From: Histomonas meleagridis
Taxonomy: Eukaryota > Parabasalia > Tritrichomonadida > Dientamoebidae
Length of the DNA stretch: 64,000 nucleotides
Reading direction: 5' to 3'
Assembly: GCA_020186115.1 (NCBI GenBank)
Contig: WSYJ01000086.1
Span: forward strand, 248,001 to 312,000
Each line of letters starts with the position of its first letter. The stretch's first letter is position 1. Under the pieces are notes generated by a model. That model did not search any database and had not been told where the DNA came from. It saw nothing but the letters and a program-made list of their open reading frames with translations. Below are positions 11,036 through 20,499 of the stretch, in pieces. A program made the position numbers and the translations under genes.

Positions 11036-11775
11036 CTTGTACAATTTTATATAAAATGAAAAGTAGGCTTCCAAAAAAATATATGTTGACAAAATTACAG
11101 TGATTACACTTTTTAAAATAATTATTAATATGATGTGTACCTTTTAAAATATGATTTTTTTTATAAATTATTATTTTTTTGCTTCAAAATTCTTATTTCT
11201 ATGTTTTTGACATTTCATCTGTTTTAATTTAATGATTTACTTATGCACTTTTTTCCTTTCTCACCCTTGAGTTGACTGGATATATTAAAAAAATTACGCC
11301 AGCACTTTGCGCTGGCCATTTTTTCCCTATTTTATGTCAACCGGCGAGATCCCACATACTAATATGATTCCCTTTTTTATTAATTTTTTTTCTTTCTACT
11401 TTATTCTTGTATTAAAATAAAATTTTCTTTTATTTATGAATTTTTATACTTTTTATTTAATAGTAATACATTTTTTATAAATCTATGTTATCTTTGAGCT
11501 AATGACAAAATAATAATGATAAACATATATATATATATATAGTCTTAATATTTCTTCCAATATTATTTATTATATCTCTCACTTAATTAGGCATATTATA
11601 AATAGTTATAATATTTACGTTTTATAAGTTAATAATATTATTTTATTAATTATTGTTTTTTCTAAGTTAATGAAGATAAACATGTAAATTCATCATTATA
11701 TATATATATATAAAAGCTAGTCAGGTGGGAGAGACACTTTTTGAGATCCACTTCGACCTTAGTTAATTTTTTCAA
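11036..11775. other. AT-rich intergenic region upstream of the ankyrin gene
   Basis: Long A/T runs include TA dinucleotide repeats at about 11526-11542 and 11697-11712. No coding signal. The last 60 bases contain CACTTTTTG and CCACTTCG, initiator-like elements. Confidence 0.5.
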
Positions 11776-12999
11776 ATGAATCAAAATCAAACAGCAACAA
11801 CAAACCAGAAATCACAATACGAATGGGAAACATTTACAGCGCTCGAAAACATAATCTTTGGTTTGAATATAGACAATTTTGCTCAATCATCAAATTTTAT
11901 TATCAGCAAGTTTTGTAAAGAATATCCAATATCTTATGATATCATCATATGCCAAATGATATATACATCTTTTCTGATTAATAGTAATAATTTTGATATA
12001 TATTTGAGATTGTTACAAGAAATTGAAAAGTATGAAGAAAATAATAAAATTAACACAAAAATAATAAATTTATTTTCTCAATTTCTACTTAAAGAAAACA
12101 CACAAGAATCATTTCATTTACTTAATTACATGATTAATTATAATTTACTTGAATCAAAAATCATCCAAAATATAAATAAACCATTTTTTGTTCATATTAA
12201 TCAAGATAAATTTTATGAATATAAATATTTATTTGATAAAGAAAATATTTCTTATGAAGAACTTTCAAAGAATGATTTTGCACTTCATAAGCAATTAGTT
12301 AAAGAAGGAGTTAATCCGGATGAAATAGCAAAAATAATTCGAAATGATGAAATAGAAAAACTTCAAGAAATATCATCACAAACAAATTTTGATTTTAATC
12401 AAACAATTCGAAAATCACTTTATGAACGATGTGATTTTGTTAATAAAATAAATGTTTCATTAATTGATTATGCAGCATTTTTTTCTTCAAACAAATGTTT
12501 TAAATATTTACTTATGAATTCTACAAAAGTAAATAACACAGGTAAATATGCAGTTGCAGGTGGAAATTTAGAAATCATTCATTTATGTGAACAAAATCAT
12601 TCATCATTTGAAAATGCATATGAAACAGCAATTGTGTTTCATCGAAATGAAATTTTTAAATATCTTTATGAAAATAAAATTGAAAAAATTGATAATTTAG
12701 AAAAATTAGGAACGAAATGCATTTATTATCATAATTATGAAATTTTTACATTTTTGGAAGAAAAAGGAATGAGAATTGATAATAGTATTATTATTGAATC
12801 AGCAAAAATTGGAAATTTATTTTTAACAAAATATTTTCTTAAAAAATATCAAATTCCCAATGAGTTAATCGTATTTTCTGTAGAATCAGGAAATATTGAA
12901 TTTGTTAGATATTTATTTAGTAAAAAACATATTAACATAAATGCTCAAAATATTTATTTGTTTTATTTGATATTTATTCCAATAATTTTATATTTTTAA
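11776..12999 (+). CDS. DUF3447-type ankyrin-repeat protein
   Basis: 407 codons from the ATG at 11776. The first 200 residues are the helical region typical of trichomonad ankyrin proteins (IIFGLNIDNFAQSSNFIISK onward, with the LHKQLVKEGVNPDEIAKIIR segment). Divergent ankyrin-like helices follow (SLIDYAAFFSSNKCFKYLL, YAVAGGNLEIIHLC, SVESGNIEFVRYLF). The last 16 residues (NIYLFYLIFIPIILYF) are not ankyrin-like. They read into the first of several conserved spacers that separate further ankyrin units downstream. The annotated end may therefore be a read-through of non-coding spacer, or the gene truncated. Ankyrin proteins act as protein-binding scaffolds; no partner can be inferred. Homologous remnants lie at 7536 and 21340. 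Confidence 0.75.
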   Translation: MNQNQTATTNQKSQYEWETFTALENIIFGLNIDNFAQSSNFIISKFCKEYPISYDIIICQMIYTSFLINSNNFDIYLRLLQEIEKYEENNKINTKIINLFSQFLLKENTQESFHLLNYMINYNLLESKIIQNINKPFFVHINQDKFYEYKYLFDKENISYEELSKNDFALHKQLVKEGVNPDEIAKIIRNDEIEKLQEISSQTNFDFNQTIRKSLYERCDFVNKINVSLIDYAAFFSSNKCFKYLLMNSTKVNNTGKYAVAGGNLEIIHLCEQNHSSFENAYETAIVFHRNEIFKYLYENKIEKIDNLEKLGTKCIYYHNYEIFTFLEEKGMRIDNSIIIESAKIGNLFLTKYFLKKYQIPNELIVFSVESGNIEFVRYLFSKKHININAQNIYLFYLIFIPIILYF

Positions 13000-13965
13000 A
13001 TAATATTTGAAACTTATTTATTGTATTTGAAACTGCACTTATTAAAGCATCTATAAAAGGCTATCTCGAAATTGTTGAATTACTTCTTGAACAAAAAGGA
13101 ATTAATATTAATGCTAAAAATATTTATATGTTTTATTTAGAATTTATTTTAATAATTTTATATTTCAAAATAATATTTGGAAATTATTTAAATCATTTGA
13201 TACAGCGCTTATTTTGGCATCTTTAAATGGATATACAGAAATAGTTAAATTACTTCTTGAACAAGAAGGAATTGATATTAATGCTAAAGATATTTATTTG
13301 TTTTATTTAAAATTTATTTTAATAATTTTGGATTTCAAAATAATATTTGGAAATTATTTAAATAATTTTATACAGCACTTCATATAGCAGTTAGAAATAA
13401 TAATATAGAAATAGTTAAATTACTAATTGAACAAAAAAGAATTTATGTCAATTCTAAAGATATTTATTTGTTTTATTTGATATTTATTTTAATATTTTAA
13501 TATTTAAAAATAATATTTGGAAATTATTCATATTATTTAAAACAGCACTTATTTTATCATTGGAAAAAGGTCATATTGAAATAGTTAAATTACTTCTTGA
13601 ACAAGAAGGAATTGAAATTAATGCTAAAGATACTTATTTGTTTTATTTGAAATTTATATTCCAAAATAATATTTGGAAATTATTTAAATTATTTAATACA
13701 GCACTTATTTGGGCATCTTATTATGGTCATACAGAAATCGTTAAATTACTTCTTGAACAAGAAGGAATTGATATTAATGCTAAAAATATTTATTTGTTTT
13801 ATTTAATATTTATTTTAATAATTTAATATTTCAAAATAATATTTGGAAATTAATTAAATTATTTTGGACAGCACTTATGTATGCATCTTCAAAAGGTCAT
13901 ACAGAAATAGTTGAATTACTTCTTGAACAAGAAGAAATTGATATTAATGCTAAAAACAAATGATG
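13000..13965 (+). repeat. Array of ankyrin units separated by conserved spacers with stops
   Basis: Six successive ankyrin units (about 90 bp each; TALIWASYYGHTEIVKLLLE is typical) follow the 11776 gene. The starts of the TAL codons lie near 13032, 13203, 13370, 13542, 13698 and 13869. Between them lie spacers of about 75-95 bp reading (G/A)ATATTTATTTGTTTTATTT ... AATATTTGGAAATTATT, nearly as alike as the coding units. Most spacers contain in-frame stops. They lack the trichomonad splice signals (5' GTATGT, 3' ACTAACACACAG). The Thr codon at each unit start varies synonymously (ACA/ACT), indicating past selection on the unit as protein. The shortened fifth spacer leaves an open frame at 13560-13826, but that frame starts at TTG. 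The sixth unit ends just before 13966. Confidence 0.85.
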
Positions 13966-15169
13966 ATATTTCATGGGGAAATGTCAATGTGGAGGACATT
14001 TGAATAAACCTTATCAATAGATATAAATTTTTTTTTTGCATAATCAATTGCATATGAAGCTTCCGTTTTTTTTTTTTTTTAAAGGAAGGTTTATCAATGT
14101 TTCCTATATTTAGTTTTAAATATTTTTTTTTCGGACATACAATGCATTAAATAATTTCTCATCTGTTTGATTCACATTAATTTTCATGAGTCATCATCTC
14201 AAGAAAATAATCTTGTTCATGTGATTGAACTTCTAAAATCATTGAAAAAAAACTTTGTGTTTTTTACTTTGAATTCGGTTGTTATCTTCAAATTCTTTCA
14301 TTATTTAATGAAACTTATGTGTAGGAATGATATCACATTCATTTAAACCTGCAACAAATGTTGAATAAATTTTTTGACTAATGTCCAAAATTTTTTAGAT
14401 CATTTCATCCATTAGGGCAACATTAAACAAAACAATAATTTATTTGCCAAGATATACCCTGATAAATATACCTTAACATCGTTACTACAAAAATGGAGCC
14501 ATTTTCGATTTTTTTAATATGTTACAGAAACACAATTAAAATGATAACAAAATCACAGAAACATATTTTTTGAATATGATTTTATTGAAGAATTTAAAAT
14601 AATCTGATTAGATAAAAAGATTTTTTGAAATCTTTGGATTTTCAACGTTAGAGTTTACACTGCTTATTAAAGCCGATTAATTTTGTCAGAAAATGATAAA
14701 TATTCATCGAGATTTTATCATGTCAATTTTTGAATGAATTTCAAAAATTCAGCAAGTGTGATTTCGACCAAATAAAAATATCAATATCTCAATATTAATC
14801 TTATTTCATCATATTAATTTTTATGCTTCATATATAATACATATTAAAAGCATTTTTTTAGTTTGAAAAATTTGATAATAATATGAGAAACCTGTTTTTG
14901 CATCGGGCCAGATAAGAAGAACATTCGCAGACATTTATGCATTGAAAACAACCAAGAAAATAATTCAAAAAGTAGTTAATTGAATGGTCCTATCGGAAAG
15001 AGATTTTGGCTGACATTCCGAATACAACAGCTTTTTCACAGGATTATCATCAAGTCATAAATTTAACCTTATGAAAAAACGTCGGTTTGATTATTCACAC
15101 AGAAAAGTTGTTGAATAAAATACAGAAAAACCCATGGTTTAGTGAGACGTTATCTCCTTGATTATCGAA
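13966..15169. other. 1.2-kb AT-rich intergenic stretch
   Basis: No convincing gene. Around 14900-14980 the plus strand reads FASGQIRRTFADIYALKTTK in one frame before a stop. Composition there is slightly less AT-rich, so it may be a gene remnant. No RNA gene was seen. Confidence 0.4.
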
Positions 15170-15997
15170 TTAATTAAGGAATTGAAATGGACCTCGGTTA
15201 GGAAATACTGGGAATCCACTATCAATCGAATCTAGAATACTAGAAATTGGTGGAAGTGCTGGTCTTGAAGGAGATTGGCTAATATATCCTGTCTGAAATA
15301 AAGGCATCATTGATTGTATTTCTGTTCTTAATATAGATGAAGGTGCTGACATTGTTGCTGAGATTTGGTGCCTTTCTTGTGCTAAATTCATACTCATATT
15401 CTTTTCTTTCATCATCTGACGATAATGGTAGCGGCATTGTGCATCACTCCTATTTCCAAGCTCTGCAGATATCTTTGTCCATGCACGATCACCATATTTG
15501 TCGATAAGTTGAAGTAAATTTTGTTCTTCTTCTGGTGACCATAAGACTTTAGATATTCTTGGATCGAGTCCACGGAACCACCTTTGTGAGCACTGAGCTC
15601 TTGTTCTTCCGTTTCCTACAAATGCGGAGACTGGCGACCAATTATCTAAGCCATACTTGTTAATTGCGCACAGCAAACGCTGATCTTCATATTCATTCCA
15701 TGGATGAGTTTTCTTTCTGGTTCCATTCATCATATTTATTTGGGAATTTGTTTCTGTCGGTGAAATTGGGGAGGAAGACACATTAAGAATAGCTGAGATT
15801 CGATCGAGGGCTCTTTTTGACACAGAATAAAGCTGGAAAACGGCAGTTGCTTCATCTAATGTAATTTCATTATCAATATATTTGTGAAGAGTTGATTTCA
15901 AATGATCCATAATTTCGGGGGATATTTTGTTTAATGAGTCCACCAGGTAGCTATCAGCAATAGCAAAAAGTGGTCGAAATTGTGTTTCAGAAGTCAT
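15170..15997 (-). CDS. R2R3-type Myb DNA-binding protein
   Basis: The frame opens at a TTG at 16042, but the first ATG is at 15997 (MTSETQFRPLF), giving 275 residues. Two Myb repeats follow a helical amino-terminal region. Residues 97-148 contain the spaced Trp positions PWNEYEDQRLL, NWSPVSAFV and RWFRGLDPR. Residues 149-197 contain LWSPEEEQNLLQLIDKYG, WTKISAELGNRSDAQCRYHY. The tail is Ser/Pro/Met-rich. Trichomonad Myb proteins of this size regulate transcription by binding TAACGA- or AACGTT-like sites; a 20-bp palindrome of that type lies at 16534, near the next gene. GCACTTATTTTATTTT immediately before the ATG is initiator-like and supports the shorter start. The stop is TAA. Confidence 0.93.
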   Translation of the reverse strand: MTSETQFRPLFAIADSYLVDSLNKISPEIMDHLKSTLHKYIDNEITLDEATAVFQLYSVSKRALDRISAILNVSSSPISPTETNSQINMMNGTRKKTHPWNEYEDQRLLCAINKYGLDNWSPVSAFVGNGRTRAQCSQRWFRGLDPRISKVLWSPEEEQNLLQLIDKYGDRAWTKISAELGNRSDAQCRYHYRQMMKEKNMSMNLAQERHQISATMSAPSSILRTEIQSMMPLFQTGYISQSPSRPALPPISSILDSIDSGFPVFPNRGPFQFLN

Positions 15998-16337
15998 AAA
16001 ATAAAATAAGTGCGCTTCAGACTTTTTCAAAAAATTACTCAAAATTCTATTTGCCTGATATATCGTTTTTGATTCAAAAAAAAAATTCAGAAAACAACAA
16101 TTATTCTAAGTAAATCTCAGAAATAACTCAAACAACGCTGGTTCTGGTCTAAAATGTTATGAAACTAAAGTGACATTGTTGAAAAGTGATAAAAAACAAA
16201 AATATTTTCAAATAATTTTATTTCTTTTACTTGTCGATGTTAATTGGAAAGTTTTTTATTTACAATGGCATAATGTCTTTTTTATTCACATTCAGTATGA
16301 CAAGAAATTTTAAATAATGAGATAGGTTGGTATTCAA

Positions 16338-16520
16338 ATGAATGACAAAAGTCCAAATGGTTATTTGTTGATATCAAAGATAAACGATGGAAATTCTCCG
16401 ATACTGATCAAAAGATGGAGGAATTTTACACAATTTTTATATAAAGATTTTACGGTTTTTGTTGAACGTCGACCGTTTCCACAGTTACGAGGGCGAACAT
16501 TTTGGATTCTAAAAAAGTGA
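16338..16520 (+). CDS. Small hypothetical ORF (60 aa)
   Basis: An ATG frame of 60 codons in the gap between the Myb gene and the armadillo gene. It is basic at the carboxyl end and has no recognised motif. It contains GACCGTTTCC, which may instead be promoter sequence of the downstream gene. Little supports translation. Confidence 0.2.
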   Translation: MNDKSPNGYLLISKINDGNSPILIKRWRNFTQFLYKDFTVFVERRPFPQLRGRTFWILKK

Positions 16521-16533
16521 AAATAAAATGTTT

Positions 16534-16553
16534 AACGTTAAATATTTAACGTT
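16534..16553. promoter_or_regulatory. Perfect 20-bp palindrome with two AACGTT Myb-type cores
   Basis: AACGTTAAATATTTAACGTT at 16534-16553 is a perfect palindrome ending 18 bases before the ATG of the armadillo gene. AACGTT/TAACGT resembles trichomonad Myb recognition elements (TAACGA family). A dimeric or paired Myb site is plausible. A hairpin in the 5' leader is the alternative. Confidence 0.5.
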
Positions 16554-16571
16554 TTTTCCTGAAGTGCCTGC

Positions 16572-17885
16572 ATGAACAATTCTCATCAAGAATACCTACA
16601 ATTTTTGAGAAAAAAGCAGCAGGATGTTCTTCGTGTTGATAGGTTTAGTAAAAACTCAAATAGTGTAGCAAATTCCGATTGTGTTATGAATGATTTTCCA
16701 ACAATTCTCTCTAACTTTTTTCAATTTCCCAAGGATAATATTCAAAATTTAGCAGAAACATTAACTAATTTTTCGTGCACACATACGTTTTGTTTTTACA
16801 ATTCTGATAAATTTTTAAAGATTATTTTTGATTTAATTAAAACCGAAGACTGTTCAACTCCAGCAGTTCAAGCAATCAGTTCTCTTATTTATTCACAATC
16901 ACCATTTGTTCCATTGCTTTTAAAAGATTATCGTTTTCTTGATTTTATTTTCGAAAATATATCCCATAATCTGTATTTGCTAAAATGTTTACAACGTCTT
17001 ATTGCTATCAATGACATATCACTTAACAAAATGATATGTAATGAACAATTTTTTTCAGTAATTTCAAATCTTATGCCTAATCCAATAGTCATTGATACAA
17101 TTTCTTTCATAATTCAATACAGTGAAAACAATTTTGAAACATATGGCTTTTCATATGGTCGAAATGTTTTGCTTCAATTTAATTCAGATGAAAATTTTCT
17201 ATCAGTTTTCAAATTATTTAATGTAATTCTTTCACGGCCGAACATTAACTCATTAATTTTTGATGATTCTGAACTTCTTTATCAAACACTTTCTCTTCTT
17301 TCATCAAAGATTATATCAGGTGAAACGATTCGACAAATTCTTTATTTCTTCCGTAAACTTTCAACGTTAAATTTTCTTCCAACTTCGACGTTAATCGATG
17401 GAGGACTTTATTCCGTTCTTTCCGAACTTTCTTTAACTAGTAATGAATATATATGTGAAATTTTATCTATTTTGTCTAATATTGCTTCTTTTGGTCATAT
17501 GGAAGTAAATGAGATATGTGAATATGGTTTTGTTGAGTTAATTAATGAGTGTATAGAGAATGGATATTTTAAAGAAAGAATCGAAGCGATTTCTCTTGCT
17601 TCAAATATTTTGTATAAAGGAGATTGTGAACATATAAAATTGGTTATGAATGAAATTGTGTTCAATTCCTTCTGTGAATGTTTGACGAGTGATCAATATG
17701 AAATGAAATTACTAATTCTCGATAGTATATTGTACGCATTGAATACGGAAAAAGAATGTGAATCAAGAGAATTACATGATTTCTTAATCAATAGCCAATA
17801 TATCGGAATCATAGAGGAATTAACATATAAAGATGAACAAGCAGTAGCTGAAATTGCTGATAAAATAATAGATCATTATAAATAA
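16572..17885 (+). CDS. Armadillo-like helical repeat protein
   Basis: 437 residues from the ATG at 16572; stop TAA followed by A. A short basic amino terminus (FLRKKQQDVLRVDRFSKNSN) precedes about nine helical pairs of armadillo/importin style, such as AVQAISSLIYSQSPFVPLLL and EILSILSNIASFGHMEVNEI. The sequence is divergent and the family within the ARM superfamily cannot be fixed. A short basic amino terminus before ARM repeats recalls importin-alpha, but the canonical Trp/Asn ladder is not evident. A similar protein lies at 53586. Protein-protein binding scaffold is the safest role. A Myb-type palindrome lies directly upstream. Confidence 0.75.
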   Translation: MNNSHQEYLQFLRKKQQDVLRVDRFSKNSNSVANSDCVMNDFPTILSNFFQFPKDNIQNLAETLTNFSCTHTFCFYNSDKFLKIIFDLIKTEDCSTPAVQAISSLIYSQSPFVPLLLKDYRFLDFIFENISHNLYLLKCLQRLIAINDISLNKMICNEQFFSVISNLMPNPIVIDTISFIIQYSENNFETYGFSYGRNVLLQFNSDENFLSVFKLFNVILSRPNINSLIFDDSELLYQTLSLLSSKIISGETIRQILYFFRKLSTLNFLPTSTLIDGGLYSVLSELSLTSNEYICEILSILSNIASFGHMEVNEICEYGFVELINECIENGYFKERIEAISLASNILYKGDCEHIKLVMNEIVFNSFCECLTSDQYEMKLLILDSILYALNTEKECESRELHDFLINSQYIGIIEELTYKDEQAVAEIADKIIDHYK

Positions 17886-17970
17886 AATGTCTGTATTTTT
17901 GTTATTAATTTATATTTTCTGTTTATATATATAAAACAATTCTTCATGAAAAGAATCCTTTTTCTTAAAC

Positions 17971-18114
17971 ATGGCATTCAAAGAATGGCAAATAGATAAT
18001 AATATAACTCTGTGTCCCAAGATAATAAAGACACAAGTGCTCCATTGGATTAATCATTATTTTCAGAATATTGAACACACCAAATATATTAATAAGAGAT
18101 CGCAAAATATTTAA
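17971..18114 (+). CDS. Very short hypothetical ORF (47 aa)
   Basis: ATG at 17971 to TAA at 18112 encodes 47 residues beginning MAFKEWQIDNNITLCPK. It lies in the 315-bp gap between convergent genes. There is no motif or homologue I recognise. It is listed only as possible. Confidence 0.15.
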   Translation: MAFKEWQIDNNITLCPKIIKTQVLHWINHYFQNIEHTKYINKRSQNI

Positions 18115-18200
18115 TTATTCCTTCAAACGAAAAATTCATTAAATTTTGATCAAATCATATAAAAACAAATTCATTTTCATATCAATAAAATATTTATTAT

Positions 18201-19775
18201 TTATGCAACTGATTCGTCATACGCAGATCCTTCATAAGTATACGTTTCTGAAGTACCGTCATATACAGCGCTACTTGTGATTTCTTCGTTATCTCCTTTA
18301 TCATTTTCTTCATTATTTTGTTTTGTTTCGTTTTCATTTTCTTTTTCATTTTCCTCATTTTCATTTTCTTCTTCATTATTCCCATTTTCGTTTTCTTTTT
18401 CGTTCTTTTCTTCTTCTTCTTTGTTCTCTTTCTTCTTCTCGATAATCGGCGGCCACTCTTCAGCTTCAGTTGCTTTCATTCCCCAACCGAAGTAAACATT
18501 TATTACTCTTTCGCCATTATAATTACTCACGACATTTAATCCAGGCCAAGTGTTTGATCTCAGCCAAAATATTTTATCATTATTAACTCGAATACTCCAA
18601 CTTGGAATATTGCCATTAATTGGTTCATCTTCAACAATAGAACGAAGTATTGGAGGTCCGACTTCAATGTCATTTAACATCTCTTCTTCGTTTTCATTTT
18701 TCTCTTCTTCTTCATTTATCGGATGATAATAATCAACGCGGCCTTGTGGTAACAAAAAAGCTGTTCGATGTACAAAGTCTTCCATTCCTTTAAGCGCTTT
18801 AAATTCATGCTCTTCGTTTAAGACAATGGGCGCATTGGAATAAAGTGGTAAATCTTCTTCAGGTTCTTCTTCAGAGATATATTGCCCTTTCGGTGATATG
18901 GTACATGAATGATAAACTCGCGCTATAAAGGAACGAAGCAGTTCTTTCTCAGTGCCTTTGAAACGATTCGGCGGGGAATTAACTTCTGCATTAAGATCGC
19001 CAGTAAACATTTGTTTGATACATCGTGAGGATGAAATTTGAATAGGCTCAATGTCTGGTAAAAGTGTCCATTTCCCACCTAACGTGTTACATACAAAGTA
19101 GTTGTATGTGTTTGGACCAGTTTCTTCTTCAATTGGAATCGTATCTGGATTATTATTTGTATCTTCTTCTTCATTGGTTTCTGGATGTGGACGTGACCCT
19201 TCATGAAACTCAACTTCAACAATGTAATAATCACGCTCTACACCATTGACTTTGCCCCAAAATCGTGCTGTCGATATTGGATGTGATCGAATTAGTTTTT
19301 GAATAGAAAGCTGTAAAAGAATAGTTTCATGAGTTGTAAGCCCAAGTCCAACTTCATGAAGAAACTTCATGTCAGAAATGACATTAGGAACTTCTCCTTC
19401 ATTAGGTTCCTCTTCTTCTTCCTCATGGTTTTCTGGTGTTTCACCCTCTAGTTGTTCATTAATTTCTTCTTCCTCTTCAACTTCAGCTGTAAGTCGTTCT
19501 TTTGGAAAAAGTTGTGTTTGAATTCTTGATTTTGCTTTAGATATTGCTACAAAATCAGGACAACCTTGTTGGTGAAGATTAAGAAGTGGATTTTCTTCGG
19601 TTTGTCGTTCTTCTTTAAGAATGTATGAAAAAGGTTCAAAGTAATCAATTGGTCGGTCTGATCCAAAATCAGCTATTTTTAATAGGGTTTCACTTACTTG
19701 CTCAATAACTGAAATTTGATCTCCTTCATTTGGTGTAGATAAGTAATCAAGAGATCCTTCTGTATCTTCACACAT
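18201..19775 (-). CDS. Radial spoke head protein RSPH4/RSPH6-like
   Basis: The frame extends to a GTG at 19859, but the first in-frame ATG is at 19775 (MCEDTEGSLDYL), giving 524 residues. Recognisable family blocks are DYLSTPNEG with the early helix, MKFLHEVGLGLTTHETILLQ, ARFWGKVNGVERDYYIVEVE, RLTAEVEEEEEINEQ, NYFVCNTLGGKWTLLPDIEP, FLLPQGRVDYYHP, SWSIRVNNDKIFWLRSNTWP and a YFGWGMKA block. These belong to the RSP4/RSP6 head of the 9+2 axoneme radial spoke. A Glu/Asn-rich tail of about 60 residues follows. The plus-strand frames over the tail are shadows. It is divergent from SmB with about 100 bp between starts. The stop reads TAAA. Confidence 0.93.
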   Translation of the reverse strand: MCEDTEGSLDYLSTPNEGDQISVIEQVSETLLKIADFGSDRPIDYFEPFSYILKEERQTEENPLLNLHQQGCPDFVAISKAKSRIQTQLFPKERLTAEVEEEEEINEQLEGETPENHEEEEEEPNEGEVPNVISDMKFLHEVGLGLTTHETILLQLSIQKLIRSHPISTARFWGKVNGVERDYYIVEVEFHEGSRPHPETNEEEDTNNNPDTIPIEEETGPNTYNYFVCNTLGGKWTLLPDIEPIQISSSRCIKQMFTGDLNAEVNSPPNRFKGTEKELLRSFIARVYHSCTISPKGQYISEEEPEEDLPLYSNAPIVLNEEHEFKALKGMEDFVHRTAFLLPQGRVDYYHPINEEEEKNENEEEMLNDIEVGPPILRSIVEDEPINGNIPSWSIRVNNDKIFWLRSNTWPGLNVVSNYNGERVINVYFGWGMKATEAEEWPPIIEKKKENKEEEEKNEKENENGNNEEENENEENEKENENETKQNNEENDKGDNEEITSSAVYDGTSETYTYEGSAYDESVA

Positions 19776-19855
19776 AGGAAGTAACGAATTCCACTTTTTG
19801 AATGTGTGTTCGTTATTCTTGAAAAGTGACAGAAATCCAATCAGCCGTTTAAAAG

Positions 19856-19865
19856 CCACTTTTCC
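19856..19865 (+). promoter_or_regulatory. Initiator-like CCACTTTTCC in the RSPH/SmB divergent promoter
   Basis: CCACTTTTCC ends 9 bases before the SmB ATG, inside the 99-bp space between the divergent starts at 19775 and 19875. It matches the CA-Py-TTT element seen before 14-3-3, tetraspanin and DJ-1. A CCACTTTTTG also occurs at about 19791-19800 on the same strand. Confidence 0.5.
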
Positions 19866-19874
19866 TAGTTATAT

Positions 19875-20318
19875 ATGCTGGCACCACATGGATCAAAGCT
19901 TGGAAAATTTGTTAATCACAGAGTAAGCATATCTATCAATGACAAACGTCGCTTTATTGGACAACTTCTCGGATTTGATATTCATTCAAATATCGTATTA
20001 AAAGATTGCGAAGAATACAGACAATTGAAAAATAGAAAACCAGGAGGACCAAGAGAAATTAAAAGAAATATAGGCCTTATGATTCTTAGAGGAGATTCTG
20101 TTGTTCATGTGGATGTAATTGGTCCACCACCACCAACGGGAAACAAAATTGCTACATCAACTTCTTCAACAACACACCAACCAGGTGTACCTCATGATAA
20201 AAACGCTTCTGCTCAAAAATCAACAAATATGCCAAAGCCAGCCCAAACTACTGGAATTGTAAATTCATCCATGAAAGCAGCGCCTTCGGTTTTGCCACCG
20301 TCTGCATTACCACAATAA
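19875..20318 (+). CDS. SmB: Spliceosomal core protein SmB-like
   Basis: 147 residues from the ATG at 19875. The Sm fold is clear. Sm1 covers about 8-48 (LGKFVNHRVSISINDKRRF, then IGQLLGFDIHSNIVLKDCEE). Sm2 covers about 66-79 (IGLMILRGDSVVHV). The EEYRQLK insertion and VIGPPPP after Sm2 are specific to SmB/B' rather than other Sm proteins. The Pro/Ser/Thr-rich tail fits SmB too. It is part of the heptameric ring on U1, U2, U4 and U5 snRNAs in the nucleus. Trichomonads splice few introns yet keep the machinery. The stop reads TAAA. Confidence 0.92.
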   Translation: MLAPHGSKLGKFVNHRVSISINDKRRFIGQLLGFDIHSNIVLKDCEEYRQLKNRKPGGPREIKRNIGLMILRGDSVVHVDVIGPPPPTGNKIATSTSSTTHQPGVPHDKNASAQKSTNMPKPAQTTGIVNSSMKAAPSVLPPSALPQ

Positions 20319-20499
20319 ATTATTATAAATTTTTTGGACATTAATTTTATTCCATACATTTATATTCTTTAATATTACTCTTGTTAAAAGTGAACGAAAA
20401 ATTTTATTGTTGAATGAGAACATATAATTGTTCATTTTTTGAAACTTCAAATTAATATTTAATATGCAAAATTAAAGTAAAAAAATTGCAGTTTAATAT

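Noticed and set aside
12950-13870. Canonical GT-AG introns between ankyrin units
   Set aside because: No GTATGT or ACTAACACACAG; the ACAG before each unit is a Thr codon that varies to ACT, and joining there breaks frame.
12950-13965. CRISPR-like or satellite array
   Set aside because: The regular period comes from ankyrin-coding units plus spacers, not short direct repeats with unique spacers.
18277-18539. Plus-strand Phe/Ser-rich ORFs
   Set aside because: Antisense of the Glu/Asn-rich tail of the radial spoke gene.
19776-19859. GTG-initiated amino-terminal extension of the radial spoke protein
   Set aside because: No upstream ATG in frame, and the stretch is unlike the family; the ATG at 19775 was used.
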